64,000 bases of DNA from positions 310,001-374,000 of the forward strand of contig JAIETZ010000004.1 of NCBI GenBank assembly GCA_019744775.1, given 5' to 3'. A program made the translations under genes and the position numbers. How positions within the stretch are numbered: position 1 is the first letter of the stretch; each line of letters starts with the position of its first letter. The DNA comes from Candidatus Obscuribacterales bacterium (GTDB lineage Bacteria; Cyanobacteriota; Vampirovibrionia; Obscuribacterales; Obscuribacteraceae). The notes under the pieces were generated by a model, which saw only the letters and a program-made list of their open reading frames with translations, searched no databases and was not told the origin of the DNA. Below, one piece after another: positions 52,921 to 63,700 of this stretch.

Positions 52921-55900
52921 ATGCCTAAACGTACCGACTTGAAAAAGATTCTGGTTTTGGGGGCTGGTCCGATAACGATTGGTCAGGCGTGCGAATTTGA
53001 TTACTCAGGCACACAGGCTTGCAAGGCGCTCAAAGAAGAGGGTTTCGAAGTCGTCCTTATAAACTCCAATCCGGCGACGATCATGACCGATCCGGAAGTG
53101 GCAGATAGAACATATATCGAACCGGTAACTGCATCTGTTGCGCGCGAAGTTATCAAAAGAGAAAAGCCGGATGCACTTTTGCCGACAATGGGTGGTCAAA
53201 CAGCATTGAACGTGGCTGTTGAATTAGCTGAGTCAGGTTTTCTGGAAGAACAAGGTGTTGAACTCATTGGCGCCAAGCTCAAAGCAATTAAGTTGGCAGA
53301 GGATCGCGATCTCTTCAAAGCCAAGATGCTTGAGATTGGATTGTATGTACCAAAATCCGGCATCGCCAGAAAATTGGGTGATGTAAAAGACATCGCCAAT
53401 GAAATTGGTTTTCCCATCATTATTCGTCCGGCGTTCACGCTAGGTGGCGCAGGTGGCGGTATTGCCTACAACCAAGAAGAATTAGATGAAATTGCTCAAT
53501 CAGGTCTGAATGCCAGCCCAGTCAACGAGATATTGCTTGAGGAAAGTGTACTTGGATGGAAAGAGCTCGAGTTGGAAGTTATGCGCGATTGCCAGGACAA
53601 CGTGGTAATCATCTGCTCGATTGAAAACTTTGATCCTATGGGCGTGCACACAGGCGATTCCATAACAGTTGCGCCATTGCAGACAATAAGCGACAAAGAG
53701 TATCAAGAGTTACGCAACGCTGCTATTAAGGTAATTCGCGCTGTCGGAGTAGATACAGGCGGCTCAAATATTCAATTCGGTGTGTGCCCTGAAACAGGCC
53801 GCATTGTAGTCATCGAAATGAATCCGCGCGTCTCACGTTCATCAGCACTAGCCAGCAAGGCTACCGGCTATCCAATTGCAAAAATTGCCGCCAAATTAGC
53901 AGTTGGTTTGACGCTCGATGAAATCCCCAACGATATTACTAAATCAACACCGGCATCTTTCGAACCGGTAATTGACTATGTAATTACCAAAATTCCACGC
54001 TTCAATTTCGAGAAATTCGCCGGCGCCGACAATACGTTGACGACACAAATGAAGTCTGTCGGAGAAGTGATGGCAATTGGCCGCACCTTCCAAGAATCAA
54101 TGCAAAAGGCTTTGCGCGGACTGGAACTGGGTCTAAATGGTTTTACAGCAATACCCTCAAGACTGGAAGCTGACACCAGCGAATGGCGTAAGCGATTGTC
54201 GGTTCCAAACCGCCACCGCCTAACAGATATTTTTGGCGCCTTTGAAGCAGGCTTGCCTTTAGATGAAATCGAAGAGCTGACCAACATCGATCCATGGTTT
54301 CTAGATAACTTGCTGGAAATCTGGCAAGAGACCAAACAATTAAGCGGCAAAAGCTTAAATGACTTGGATAAGGCCTACATGACTCACTTGAAGCAGCTTG
54401 GATTTTCCGATAGACAAATTGCGCACGCAATTAGCAGAGACGGCAAGAAAGTAAGTGAAGATCAAGTCTTTGAATTGCGCTCGCAGTTCAAGATTTTCCC
54501 AACTTACAAAACAGTTGATACTTGCGCGGCAGAATTTCTTGCTTCGACGCCGTATCTTTATTCAACTTACGAGAAAGAATCGGAAGTACCACCTTCCAAC
54601 AAACAGAAGGTAATTATTTTGGGCGGCGGTCCTAACCGTATCGGTCAAGGTATTGAATTTGATTATTGTTGCGTACAAGCAAGCTTGGCTCTGCGTGAAA
54701 TGGGATTGGAAGCCATCATGGTCAACTCTAATCCGGAAACTGTTTCCACCGATTACGACGTTTCAGACAGGCTCTACTTTGAACCTCTAACGCTAGAAGA
54801 CATCACGCACATTGCAATGGAAGAAAAGCCGCTTGGTGTAATTGTTCAACTTGGCGGTCAGACCCCACTAAAATTGTCGCGAGGGCTGGAAGCTCGCGGC
54901 ATCAAAATTCTCGGAACTGCACCTGAATCAATCGACAGAGCTGAAGATAGGGCACTCTTCAACGACATGATCAAGAAACTCGGCTTGCGTCAACCGCCTG
55001 GCTCAACTGCCTACAGCATGGAAGAGGCACAACGTATCGCCAGAGAAGTTGGTTATCCGGTTTTAGTCCGCCCAAGTTATGTGCTTGGTGGTCGAGCAAT
55101 GGAAATTCTTTATAGTGAAGAAGAATTGCAACGTTGGCTTTCCACAGCTCTTAGAGTTGAGCCGGATCGTCCAGTGCTAATCGACAAATTCCTGGAAAAC
55201 GCAATTGAAATTGATGTCGACGCTATCTGCGACGGACAAGAAACAATTATTGCCGGCATCATGGAGCACATTGAACAAGCCGGCGTGCACTCAGGTGATA
55301 GCACTTGCGTGCTGCCGACTCAATCTATTCCGCTCAAAACGCTTGAAGAAATTCGCTCGGCAACAGAATCATTATCACGCGAGCTAAAAGTAGTCGGCTT
55401 GATGAATATTCAATTTGCCGTCAAAGATGAATTGCTCTATGTTCTGGAAGTCAATCCACGAGCCAGTCGCACAGTGCCTTTTGTATCGAAGGCAACAGGT
55501 GTTCCATGGGCAAAACTAGCGGCTAAAGTAATGGCAGGCAAAAAGCTTTCCGAATTGAACATAAGCCAGCGTCTAATTCCGCCGCATGTTTCTGTAAAAT
55601 CCGTGGTTATTCCTTTCAAGCGTTTTCCAGGCGCGCAAATTGCTCTTGGTCCGGAAATGCGCTCGACAGGCGAAGTGATGGGAGTTGCCTCTCAATTTGG
55701 ACTAGCATTCGCCAAAGCACAACTTGCCGCAAGTCACGATCTGCCTGTCAAAGGCCGTGTTTTTATAAGCGTTTCGGATCATTACAAACAAGAAGTGGTG
55801 CCGATTGCACAAAGCCTTTATCAGTTAGGCTTTGAACTTGTCGCCACACGCGGAACAGCATCCGTTGTCAGATCAGGCGGCATTCCTGTAGTGACAGTCA

Positions 55901-56193
55901 ACAAAGTTTCCGAAGGCAGACCCAACTTGGTTGACCGCATCAAAAATGGCGAGATCAATCTAGTCATTAACATCCCATCTGGACGCACTGCGCATGTCGA
56001 CGATCAAGTAATTCGACAAGCGTCTATCAATTACAACGTCCCTGTTGTGACAACCTTATCTGGTGCCCGGGCGACCGTATCAGGTATTTCTGCTCTACAA
56101 GCTGGTCCATTGGCAGTGAAGAGCCTGCAGGAATACCACAGCAATATTGCCTACTGGGAAAAAGCAACACGTGAAGTACCCAGCAACGCATAG
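52921..56193 (+). CDS. carB: Carbamoyl-phosphate synthase large subunit
   Basis: A 1,090-residue CarB. The standard N-terminus [17 protein letters not shown] starts at the ATG at 52921; the ORF opens 30 bases earlier without support. Two homologous ATP-grasp halves follow, each beginning with a [20 protein letters not shown] or [20 protein letters not shown] motif (residues about 15 and 568), with the oligomerisation region between. The last 130 residues are the MGS-like allosteric domain. It makes carbamoyl phosphate for pyrimidines and arginine together with CarA, whose gene is not in the window. The palindromic repeat follows its stop. Confidence 0.97.
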   Translation: MPKRTDLKKILVLGAGPITIGQACEFDYSGTQACKALKEEGFEVVLINSNPATIMTDPEVADRTYIEPVTASVAREVIKREKPDALLPTMGGQTALNVAVELAESGFLEEQGVELIGAKLKAIKLAEDRDLFKAKMLEIGLYVPKSGIARKLGDVKDIANEIGFPIIIRPAFTLGGAGGGIAYNQEELDEIAQSGLNASPVNEILLEESVLGWKELELEVMRDCQDNVVIICSIENFDPMGVHTGDSITVAPLQTISDKEYQELRNAAIKVIRAVGVDTGGSNIQFGVCPETGRIVVIEMNPRVSRSSALASKATGYPIAKIAAKLAVGLTLDEIPNDITKSTPASFEPVIDYVITKIPRFNFEKFAGADNTLTTQMKSVGEVMAIGRTFQESMQKALRGLELGLNGFTAIPSRLEADTSEWRKRLSVPNRHRLTDIFGAFEAGLPLDEIEELTNIDPWFLDNLLEIWQETKQLSGKSLNDLDKAYMTHLKQLGFSDRQIAHAISRDGKKVSEDQVFELRSQFKIFPTYKTVDTCAAEFLASTPYLYSTYEKESEVPPSNKQKVIILGGGPNRIGQGIEFDYCCVQASLALREMGLEAIMVNSNPETVSTDYDVSDRLYFEPLTLEDITHIAMEEKPLGVIVQLGGQTPLKLSRGLEARGIKILGTAPESIDRAEDRALFNDMIKKLGLRQPPGSTAYSMEEAQRIAREVGYPVLVRPSYVLGGRAMEILYSEEELQRWLSTALRVEPDRPVLIDKFLENAIEIDVDAICDGQETIIAGIMEHIEQAGVHSGDSTCVLPTQSIPLKTLEEIRSATESLSRELKVVGLMNIQFAVKDELLYVLEVNPRASRTVPFVSKATGVPWAKLAAKVMAGKKLSELNISQRLIPPHVSVKSVVIPFKRFPGAQIALGPEMRSTGEVMGVASQFGLAFAKAQLAASHDLPVKGRVFISVSDHYKQEVVPIAQSLYQLGFELVATRGTASVVRSGGIPVVTVNKVSEGRPNLVDRIKNGEINLVINIPSGRTAHVDDQVIRQASINYNVPVVTTLSGARATVSGISALQAGPLAVKSLQEYHSNIAYWEKATREVPSNA

Positions 56194-56197
56194 TTTT

Positions 56198-56343
56198 TTG
56201 TCATTTCGACCGAAGCGCCAAAGGCGCGGAGTGGAGAAATCTGCTACATGTGCTCGAAGAATCTGTTAGACCACGTACAGCATGTATTCAGCGCGGCAGA
56301 TCTCTCCACTCCTTCGCTAAAGCTCAGTCGGTCGAGATGACAA
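56198..56343. repeat. 146-base inverted-repeat element (MITE/REP-like)
   Basis: The left arm 56198-56244 and right arm 56296-56343 are imperfect inverted copies: both ends read TTGTCAT, TCGACCGA, GGAGTGGAGA and ATCTGC in order. They differ by substitutions and by the small insert GCGCCAAAGGCGC, itself a hairpin, in the left arm. The 51-base centre is unpaired. No ORF is inside. Similar extragenic elements with these arms occur dispersed in other bacteria, so it is probably a mobile or REP-type element; it fills the gap between carB and the FMN reductase gene. Confidence 0.75.
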
Positions 56344-56364
56344 TTTTTGAGAGGAAAGTTCAAA

Positions 56365-56949
56365 ATGTCAACTAAACCAAAAGTGCTTGTTTTCGCAGGT
56401 TCACTGCGTAAAAGCTCCTTCAACAAAAAGCTCGTCAAAATTGCCGAAGCAGGTGCAAAGGAAGCTGGTGCTGATACCACGTTCGTTGATCTTGCTGATT
56501 TTGATCTGCCTATCTTCAATCAGGATAACGAAGATGCAAACGGACTGCCATCAGGAGCGCGCAAACTCAAAGACTTGATGTTAAGTCACGACGGCTTTTT
56601 GGTTTCTGCCCCTGAGTACAACAGCTCAATTACAGCAGCATTGAAAAATGCTATCGATTGGGCATCACGTCCAGTGCAAGGCGAGGGCACACTAGCTTGT
56701 TTCAAAGGTAAGGTGGTTGGACTCATGAGTGCTTCACCAGGCGCCTTGGGCGGGTTACGTGGGCTGGTTCACGTACGAGCCATCTTCAATAACATCTTTT
56801 CGCTGGTAATACCCGAACAAGTGGCCGTCAGCAAAGCCAATGAAGCATTTAACGACGACGGCTCCTTGAAAGATGCCAAACAGCAACAAGCTGTCATGGA
56901 TATCGGGCGCAATGTGGCAAAAATTGCAGCCAAGCTGAAAGCTCCATAA
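56365..56949 (+). CDS. NADPH-dependent FMN reductase family protein
   Basis: A 194-residue flavodoxin-like reductase. The FMN phosphate loop GSLRKSSFNKKL is at residues 12-23 and the isoalloxazine loop is APEYNSSITAALKNAIDWASR near 84-104. Such enzymes reduce FMN, quinones, chromate or azo dyes with NAD(P)H. The ATG at 56365 follows GAGGAAAG; an in-frame start 18 bases upstream is less supported. Its leader is formed by the end of the inverted-repeat element, which may affect its expression. Confidence 0.9.
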   Translation: MSTKPKVLVFAGSLRKSSFNKKLVKIAEAGAKEAGADTTFVDLADFDLPIFNQDNEDANGLPSGARKLKDLMLSHDGFLVSAPEYNSSITAALKNAIDWASRPVQGEGTLACFKGKVVGLMSASPGALGGLRGLVHVRAIFNNIFSLVIPEQVAVSKANEAFNDDGSLKDAKQQQAVMDIGRNVAKIAAKLKAP

Positions 56950-56988
56950 GGAAGACTGGCAAAAGCCAAATCCCTGCTTTCAAAGCGC

Positions 56989-56994
56989 TATAAT
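56989..56994 (+). promoter_or_regulatory. Candidate -10 element of deoC
   Basis: A perfect TATAAT lies 38 bases before the deoC GTG, in an 82-base gap. A convincing -35 element at the right distance is not visible. Confidence 0.4.
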
Positions 56995-57031
56995 TGTCGC
57001 CTTCATAGACCTTTTGCAAGGGGGATGACCC

Positions 57032-57712
57032 GTGAGCCAGGATATTGCTAAATACATAGATCACACACTTTTGAGTCCACAAGCCACTCGTGCTGAGATA
57101 ACCAAGCTTTGCGAAGAAGCTAAAGAGCATAATTTCTACTCTGTATGCGTCAATCCCTGCCATGTTCGCCAGGCAGTAAAAGAACTTTCTTCCAGCAAAG
57201 TAGCTGTTGCCTGCGTAATAGGATTCCCTCTGGGAGCCAATCTCACGGATATAAAAATTGCCGAAGCACAACGTGCAATTTCCGAAGGCGCGGAAGAGCT
57301 TGATTTGGTTATTAACATCGGCGCCCTCAAAGATGGCGATATTGACTATGTCACAGACGAAATTCGCTCAATAGTAAAAGTATCCAAAGGTGCTCCTGTT
57401 AAAGTAATTATCGAATGTGACCTATTAACAGACGAAGAGAAAACCGCTGCTGCTGAAGCATGCGTCAAGGCAGAAGCAGCCATGGTCAAAACTTCAACCG
57501 GCTTTGTCAAAGACGGCAAAGGTGCAACTGTAGAAGACATTCAATTGATCAAGAAAGCCATTGCCGGCAGCTCTTTGGGCATCAAAGCCAGTGCAGGTAT
57601 TCGTGATTTGGAAAAGGCACAGACCCTTATTGATGCAGGCGCCACACGCCTGGGAACATCGGCCGGCGTTGCAATAGTCAAGGGCAAACAGCCCGCAAAA
57701 GCAGGCTACTAA
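57032..57712 (+). CDS. deoC: Deoxyribose-phosphate aldolase
   Basis: A 226-residue class I aldolase that splits 2-deoxyribose 5-phosphate into glyceraldehyde 3-phosphate and acetaldehyde in nucleoside breakdown. The Schiff-base lysine is K153 (MVKTSTGF), with the proton-relay K185 (GIKASAGI) and D91 (LDLVINIG). Length and motifs are standard. The GTG start at 57032 follows AAGGGGGAT. A weak hairpin (GGGATT/AAGTCCC) follows the stop at 57730-57745. Confidence 0.95.
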   Translation: MSQDIAKYIDHTLLSPQATRAEITKLCEEAKEHNFYSVCVNPCHVRQAVKELSSSKVAVACVIGFPLGANLTDIKIAEAQRAISEGAEELDLVINIGALKDGDIDYVTDEIRSIVKVSKGAPVKVIIECDLLTDEEKTAAAEACVKAEAAMVKTSTGFVKDGKGATVEDIQLIKKAIAGSSLGIKASAGIRDLEKAQTLIDAGATRLGTSAGVAIVKGKQPAKAGY

Positions 57713-57789
57713 AGCGATAGCGGGATTCTTAAGTCCCTTGCCAACCCTGTATTATGGGACAAATTAGATGTAAAGATGTTAAAATCATA

Positions 57790-57801
57790 CTCCACGTGGA
57801 G
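57790..57801. promoter_or_regulatory. Palindrome overlapping a ribosome-binding site
   Basis: CTCCACGTGGAG is a perfect 12-base palindrome whose right half supplies the start of the GGAGGTGAGG ribosome-binding site of the next gene. It could be a protein-binding operator, or the arms could mask the site in a dimeric RNA contact. A protein binding here would block either transcription or translation. Confidence 0.35.
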
Positions 57802-57809
57802 GTGAGGAT

Positions 57810-58148
57810 ATGACATCTATGTTCGAGCAGCCGATGGTCAAGCTTTTAAGGATTCTATCGCCAACTATTAATTGGCTAGAAACCAGAGGAACCGTTGAAG
57901 TTGCGGACGTCCCCACAGACCACTTGGAAGCCATTAAGCAGTTAGAACGCATAGGCGTTGTTCACAAGCGTAACAATCGTTGCTATGAACTGCAAAGAAT
58001 TCGTCTGAAGAAACTCATGGGCAGCATGGGCATTAACACGCTGACTCCTATTGAGCCGACACCTTCGCCGACTGTCACTCAAGTTGCGCCGACAATTGAA
58101 TTGCCGGAAGCTACAGTGCCGATGCCGGTAAATTCTGAACTCAACTAA
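57810..58148 (+). CDS. Small winged-helix-like protein preceding mutS2
   Basis: A 112-residue protein of unknown family. Residues 8-72 could form a winged helix (INWLETRGTVEVADVP, then AIKQLERIGVVHKRNNRCYELQ), with a Pro/Thr-rich disordered tail from residue 83. This suggests DNA binding, but the evidence is only fold-like patterning. The ATG at 57810 follows GGAGGTGAGGAT. It ends 8 bases before the mutS2 start, so they are cotranscribed. Confidence 0.6.
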   Translation: MTSMFEQPMVKLLRILSPTINWLETRGTVEVADVPTDHLEAIKQLERIGVVHKRNNRCYELQRIRLKKLMGSMGINTLTPIEPTPSPTVTQVAPTIELPEATVPMPVNSELN

Positions 58149-58156
58149 TAACGACC

Positions 58157-60580
58157 TTGGTTAGCACAAGGCAAGACTGCCGCACCCGCACATTACGCGC
58201 TCTTGAATGGGACAGGCTGAAATCTTTGCTTGCCGATGAAGCGCATACTGCTAAGAGTCGAGAACTCTGCTTAAATCTCATGCCTGCGTCAGGACTTAGT
58301 GTCTGCCAAATTCTTCTGGAAGAGACAAAAGAAGCTGCGAGTCTCATTGAAAGCAGATCAGGTTTCAACTTTGAACATCTGCCTGATCTAGAAGAAACAA
58401 TTCAACGACTTAAAGCCGGAGCATCACTTTCCGGCAAAGAACTTGCATTTGTCAAACACACTCTTACAGCGACAAGACTTACACGTTCGAGCTTGTCACT
58501 TTTGGACAAAGCAAGTTTTCCGCAGCTGACAAAATTTGCCAACGAATTATTTTCTCTGGAAAAATTAGCCAATGAAATTGAGGCGGCTATTGAAGATGAC
58601 GGTGAAGTCAAAGATAGTGCCAGTCCGACTCTTAATCAATTGCGCGGACAAGTGCATCATCTGGATAATCAAATACGCGACGAGCTAACGAAAATAATTC
58701 ACAAGAATGCTCAATCAAAAGTTTTGCAAGAGCCTATTTTCACCAAGCGAAATGATCGGTATGTATTACCTGTTGTCGCCAGCATGCGAGGCTCCATCGA
58801 CGGCATCGTTCACGATAGTTCCGCTTCCGGATTGACTGTCTATGTTGAGCCAATAAGCGTTGTCGAACTAGAAAACAAACTCCGCTTAAAACAAGCGGAA
58901 ATTGAGAGAGAAATCGCGCGCATATTGTCGCTATTAAGTGCTTCTTGCCACGCCCATCAAGGCGAAATTGAAGTCTCGTTCAACACTCTTATCCAGTTGG
59001 ACTTCATCATGTCTCGCGCTCGACTGGGGCTAAAATACAACGGCTACTGCCCACCGCTTGCCAAAGACGGTCCATTAAAACTTATTGCTGCGCGTCACCC
59101 ATTGATGGTGCTTAGAGAAAAAACGCAGGGCGCACAAACTACAATTCCCAACGACATAAAACTATCAGCAGACGAGAGATCTTTTATCATCACCGGTCCA
59201 AACACCGGCGGCAAAACTGTTTACTTAAAGACAGCCGGGCTTCTCTCTTTGATGATCAAATCAGGACTTTCACTGCCGGTGCAATCGGGATCCGAGGCGC
59301 TTTATTTCAGTGAGATTTACGCAGATATCGGTGATGAACAATCCATCGAACAGAATCTTTCAACTTTCTCATCGCACATGACTAACATTGTGGAAATTAT
59401 CGATGCGGCAAAACAAGGTGATTTAGTTTTACTAGATGAAGTTGGCGCAGGCACAGATCCCAAAGAAGGCGCAGCTTTAGCAAGAGCAATTCTTGAGCAG
59501 TTAAATTCGGCAATGGTCTATACAGTTGCCAGCACACACTACGGCGAATTGAAAACACTTGCCTATGCCATCAAAGGCTTTATCAACGCCAGCTTAAAAT
59601 TTGACGAAGCAAATTTGGCACCCACATATCACTTGCAAATTGGTATTCCAGGTTCATCTAAAGCAACCACAATGGCGCGACGCCTGGGACTCAACGCCAA
59701 TGTTGTCGAAGCAGCAGAAAAATTTCTATTAGCCGGCGAAGCCGACCTGCAAAAAACAATTGAACAGTTAGAGTCAAAACTGAAGGAAGTATCTCAACTC
59801 GAAGAGCAAGCGGAAAAAGCAAATAAATTAGCCGTCCTGAAAGAAAGCGAAGCCTTAGCCCAACTAGCGGCAATCGAAAAAGAAAAAGAGAAACTCAAGT
59901 CAACTTACGCCAGACAGTTGGAAAAAGATCTCCACTTCGCGCAAGAGACTATTCGCAGCACCATCAAAGACTTACAGAGCAAGCCCTCATCACAAAAAGC
60001 TCAGCAAGCTCAGAAGGACATGGCTGAAATTAGACAAGCCCTTCATTGGTCCGATAACGAGATAGGCAAAAGCCTGCCTCAAGACATCAAAGTCGGTCAA
60101 CGCGTAAAGGTCACCTCGCTCAATCAAACAGGCATAGTTTTAGAAATCCCATCCTCAATCGAGCCAACTAGCCAGGCAACAGTGAAAGTCGGCAATTTCC
60201 CGGTTAAGGTAGCGCTCACGGATTTAATAATCGTCGACCACAGCCAAGTTAATAAACCTCAGAAATCTCAGAAGATGAAATATCAAAGTCAGCCTGTAAC
60301 AGCCTCAAGCGCTCAAGTTAATGTGTTTGTGCAAACTGCCGCCAACACACTAGATTTGAGGGGACACCGGGTTTTGGAAGCCATGGATGAACTGGAGAAA
60401 TTCCTAGACCACTCAACCGTCGCCCATATTAGTCCGGTGATGATAATTCACGGACATGGCACAGGGGCTGTAAAAGCCGCCGTGCGCGATTATTTGAAGA
60501 CCTCGTCGTATGTCGATTCATCTCGCCCAGGAGAACCTTACGAAGGCGGAGACGGTGTCACCGTTGTCGAATTAACCTAA
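58157..60580 (+). CDS. mutS2: Endonuclease MutS2
   Basis: An 807-residue MutS2. The ATPase P-loop GPNTGGKT is at residues 347-354 and the Walker B LVLLDEVGAGTDP follows about 75 residues later. A long coiled coil comes next, then a C-terminal Smr nuclease domain from about residue 730 (NTLDLRGHRVLEAMDEL, HGHGTGAVKAAVRDYL). It lacks the mismatch-binding domain of MutS. MutS2 suppresses homologous recombination and in some bacteria splits collided ribosomes; both roles are known for the family. The start is a TTG at 58157. Confidence 0.95.
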   Translation: MVSTRQDCRTRTLRALEWDRLKSLLADEAHTAKSRELCLNLMPASGLSVCQILLEETKEAASLIESRSGFNFEHLPDLEETIQRLKAGASLSGKELAFVKHTLTATRLTRSSLSLLDKASFPQLTKFANELFSLEKLANEIEAAIEDDGEVKDSASPTLNQLRGQVHHLDNQIRDELTKIIHKNAQSKVLQEPIFTKRNDRYVLPVVASMRGSIDGIVHDSSASGLTVYVEPISVVELENKLRLKQAEIEREIARILSLLSASCHAHQGEIEVSFNTLIQLDFIMSRARLGLKYNGYCPPLAKDGPLKLIAARHPLMVLREKTQGAQTTIPNDIKLSADERSFIITGPNTGGKTVYLKTAGLLSLMIKSGLSLPVQSGSEALYFSEIYADIGDEQSIEQNLSTFSSHMTNIVEIIDAAKQGDLVLLDEVGAGTDPKEGAALARAILEQLNSAMVYTVASTHYGELKTLAYAIKGFINASLKFDEANLAPTYHLQIGIPGSSKATTMARRLGLNANVVEAAEKFLLAGEADLQKTIEQLESKLKEVSQLEEQAEKANKLAVLKESEALAQLAAIEKEKEKLKSTYARQLEKDLHFAQETIRSTIKDLQSKPSSQKAQQAQKDMAEIRQALHWSDNEIGKSLPQDIKVGQRVKVTSLNQTGIVLEIPSSIEPTSQATVKVGNFPVKVALTDLIIVDHSQVNKPQKSQKMKYQSQPVTASSAQVNVFVQTAANTLDLRGHRVLEAMDELEKFLDHSTVAHISPVMIIHGHGTGAVKAAVRDYLKTSSYVDSSRPGEPYEGGDGVTVVELT

Positions 60581-60705
60581 AATCTGGATAGATGCGTCTC
60601 AAATAAGGGAATTTTCGTATTTCTCCCAAATACAGACAGCCAACGCATAATTAAACTAGGTAGAAATAAACACCCAGTTGCGATGCACTAATCCGGAGAG
60701 AAGGC

Positions 60706-63700
60706 ATGGACGACGATAAGCAGGTCACCAAACCAGAAATCGCCTCAGAGGGCTCTAACAGCGCCATGAACGCGCCTTTAGAGAAAGCTGCCGCAGCAGG
60801 CAAACAAGACTCATCAGGCGCCTTGTCGCAAGCAGCCACCGAATCTGCCGAAGCCGAAAAAGGCAAAAAGTGGACAGGTGGACAACCAGGCGTTGCCCAA
60901 CGGGACACTTCGTTCGACTCACCGGCTTCTCAACCAGCTGCGGCAAACACTCGCCCAAGCTCAATTTTCGATTTGGTCAACCAAGCTAGAACCGCACCGG
61001 CTCCTGAAGTTGCACCAATTCAAACAACAGAAAACTTCAATCGTCCGCAAGCTGCAGATAGCCGCGTACCAAGTGGTAACTGGAACGACTCAAATTTCTT
61101 GAGCCCACTTCCAATGCTTGATGCGTCAATGAATCAAGCGACAGAACAACAAGCTTTCCAACAATTGGCCTATGCACAAGCTGCAGTAGATCTGCTAACG
61201 CCGAATAATGTGCGCATTATCGTAAATGATTTAGAGAAGCTACAACGCGCACTTCCACTGGAAATGGAATCCACCAAAAGAGCCGCCATGCAAGAGCGCA
61301 TTGCTACAGGCACTCGTATTCTCGACAGCCGCTGGGAATGCCCATTACGTCTTGCATTCGGCATGTTGAAAATAGCCTCCGCTGACGGACAACAACCACC
61401 GGTAGACGCGTTTCGTCTCTTGCAAGAAGCAGCACGCATAAATCCGGCTCTAAAAGACGATCCGGATGTCAAAGCAACAATGGATAAGTGCGCAAGTCTC
61501 TATGGCAATATGGCACAAGCTGTTAAACAGTCCATGGAACAAGCTGTTGTTGCCGGCGCTCAAACACCTGTTCAACAAGAAAGATCCGCCTTTCAAAACG
61601 ATCCACAATTAGCACAAAGACTTGCTGAGCAAGGACGCAAAGCTCAACTGGATTCACCAGATCCATATGTACATGCCCGCGAGTCCGAAGTTCTAATGAG
61701 GACACAAGGCGTTCTCAGTCAAGACGCCAAACGTGAGCATAACTTGGCTATTGAATCAGCCAAGAAAGTTAAGAACTCCAAGGGCGAAAGCTACAATTTA
61801 GTTCTTGGCGAAATCACAAAAACCAAGGGCGTTATTACTGAAAAACAAGCTGCCCTAGCGAAACTGCAAGAGCAAATCGCGGAAGCTAAAAAAGCCAGCA
61901 AATCCATTGCTTCTGAAGTTATGGCAATTGAAGGTGCACGTGCCGCTGAAGAGCAGAAAACGCGCAGCGCCAATCTCTGGGAAGCTGGTACGACAATCTT
62001 CAGCCGTACACTCAAGTCCGTAACCGGCGACGCAGAAAAAGAAGACAATGCCCACAACGCTAAAGTTGCTGAAATGGTCAAGCGCGGCAACGCGTTACGA
62101 GATCTCGAAACAAAGCGTAAGGCTTTGGAAGGTGAGATCAAGTCTTCGCAAGATACTCTTAAAACACAGCAGACAAAACTAGCCGAAGTCGGCAAGCCGA
62201 TTGCAGAAAAACATGTCGGCTATGCCAAGGCTCTTTTACAAGATGCTGAGGCTTGCACCAGTCAAGCCGCCAAAGCACTTGCGGAAAACAATACAGAAGA
62301 ATTGCAGAAGAGTCAGGCCAAGCAATTGACCGACCTCGTAGAAGCAGCAAAGCAATTAAATAGAGCAGAAAAAATCACTCCGGATTTAGCAAACAACGAA
62401 GAGATCAAACAGCTCAAGCAGAGAAATTCCATCGTAAGTTCTTCAATCGGCGAAAACATCAAGGACCTTACGCCAGCACAACAACAAGATCTCGACGATC
62501 GCTTTTTAGCTGTGGTTAACGTTTACAATCAACAACGCTCTGACCAACTACAAGCAGCAATTGCCGGCGGCGCCAAACCAACAGAAGCTCAAGCAGCCCT
62601 GGTCAAGGAATTAGCCGACCTCGCCGGTTTTGTTCCTGAACTGCAAAAGGATGCAAAATTAAGAGCAGCAGTCGGACAAATTCTCAAAGGCGAGCGAATC
62701 ACCGAAGAAAGTTTGACTGAATCAGCCAAGATTGAATCGAAATCGTTGAAGTTAAAGGAAAACGTCTTCCTTGGCGAACAAGCCATGCAACAATTTCAGG
62801 GACTCTTCCTCAACAGACAGTATAAGGATGCAGCAGAGTCCTTAAAAACGGCAATGGAGAACCAGAAGCCGCACGTTAAGCAATTGAGAAACGAATTGGG
62901 GCAAATAACAGAAGCACTAGGCTCCTGCACGACCCTTGAGCAAATGGCTCTTCTCAAACAAGGAAAGCAGGCCCAGGAAGAACTTATTGCTAAGGAAGAA
63001 AGCAAAGTTCTACAGTCAATTGGATTGCTCTACCTAACTGAGAAGCTTCCAATGCAGAAAGAAGACGGCTCGACTGTAGAGGTGCAAGGCCCGGGCTTCA
63101 AGCCGGAACAAGCAATTCAAGCACTAAATCAAGCCAAGCTGGATTTTCCAGGTATCGAGCGTAATCCTTTGTTTGAAAAACAAATGCTGATGGCTCAGGG
63201 ACTTGAAAAAGACGTCAAAGCTATGGAGATAAAAGCTCGCGAAGATTCAGAAAAGGCCAAAGAAGCAGGAATAGATTTTGCCACCACTTTAACTAGCTGG
63301 GGTGGCGCTGCTGCCGGGGGCGCTCTGGCGACGGCTGGTCTTGTTGGCGCAGGTGTTATGGTAGCCGGAGCTCCAGTTACCGTTCCGATTGCTTTGACAA
63401 TCTTAGGAGCATCAGCTCTTGTAGGCGCAGCAACAGGCGGTTTGACTAAGTGGGGTCTAGCAAATGCATTTGATGCCAAAGACAAAGACATGGGCAGCAA
63501 CCTCTCCAAAGGTGCTTGGATAGGCGGCACAACAGGATTGGGTGGTGGAGGACTGAAAGTCGGCGGCATGGTTCTTGCAGAAGGGCTTGTCCTGGCAAAA
63601 GGCGGAACCACTCTATATCAGGGCGTCAAATATGCCGATGTTATGAATAAAGTCACAAAGGTAGCACCGATGAATAATACGGTTGCTGCAATACTCAAGG

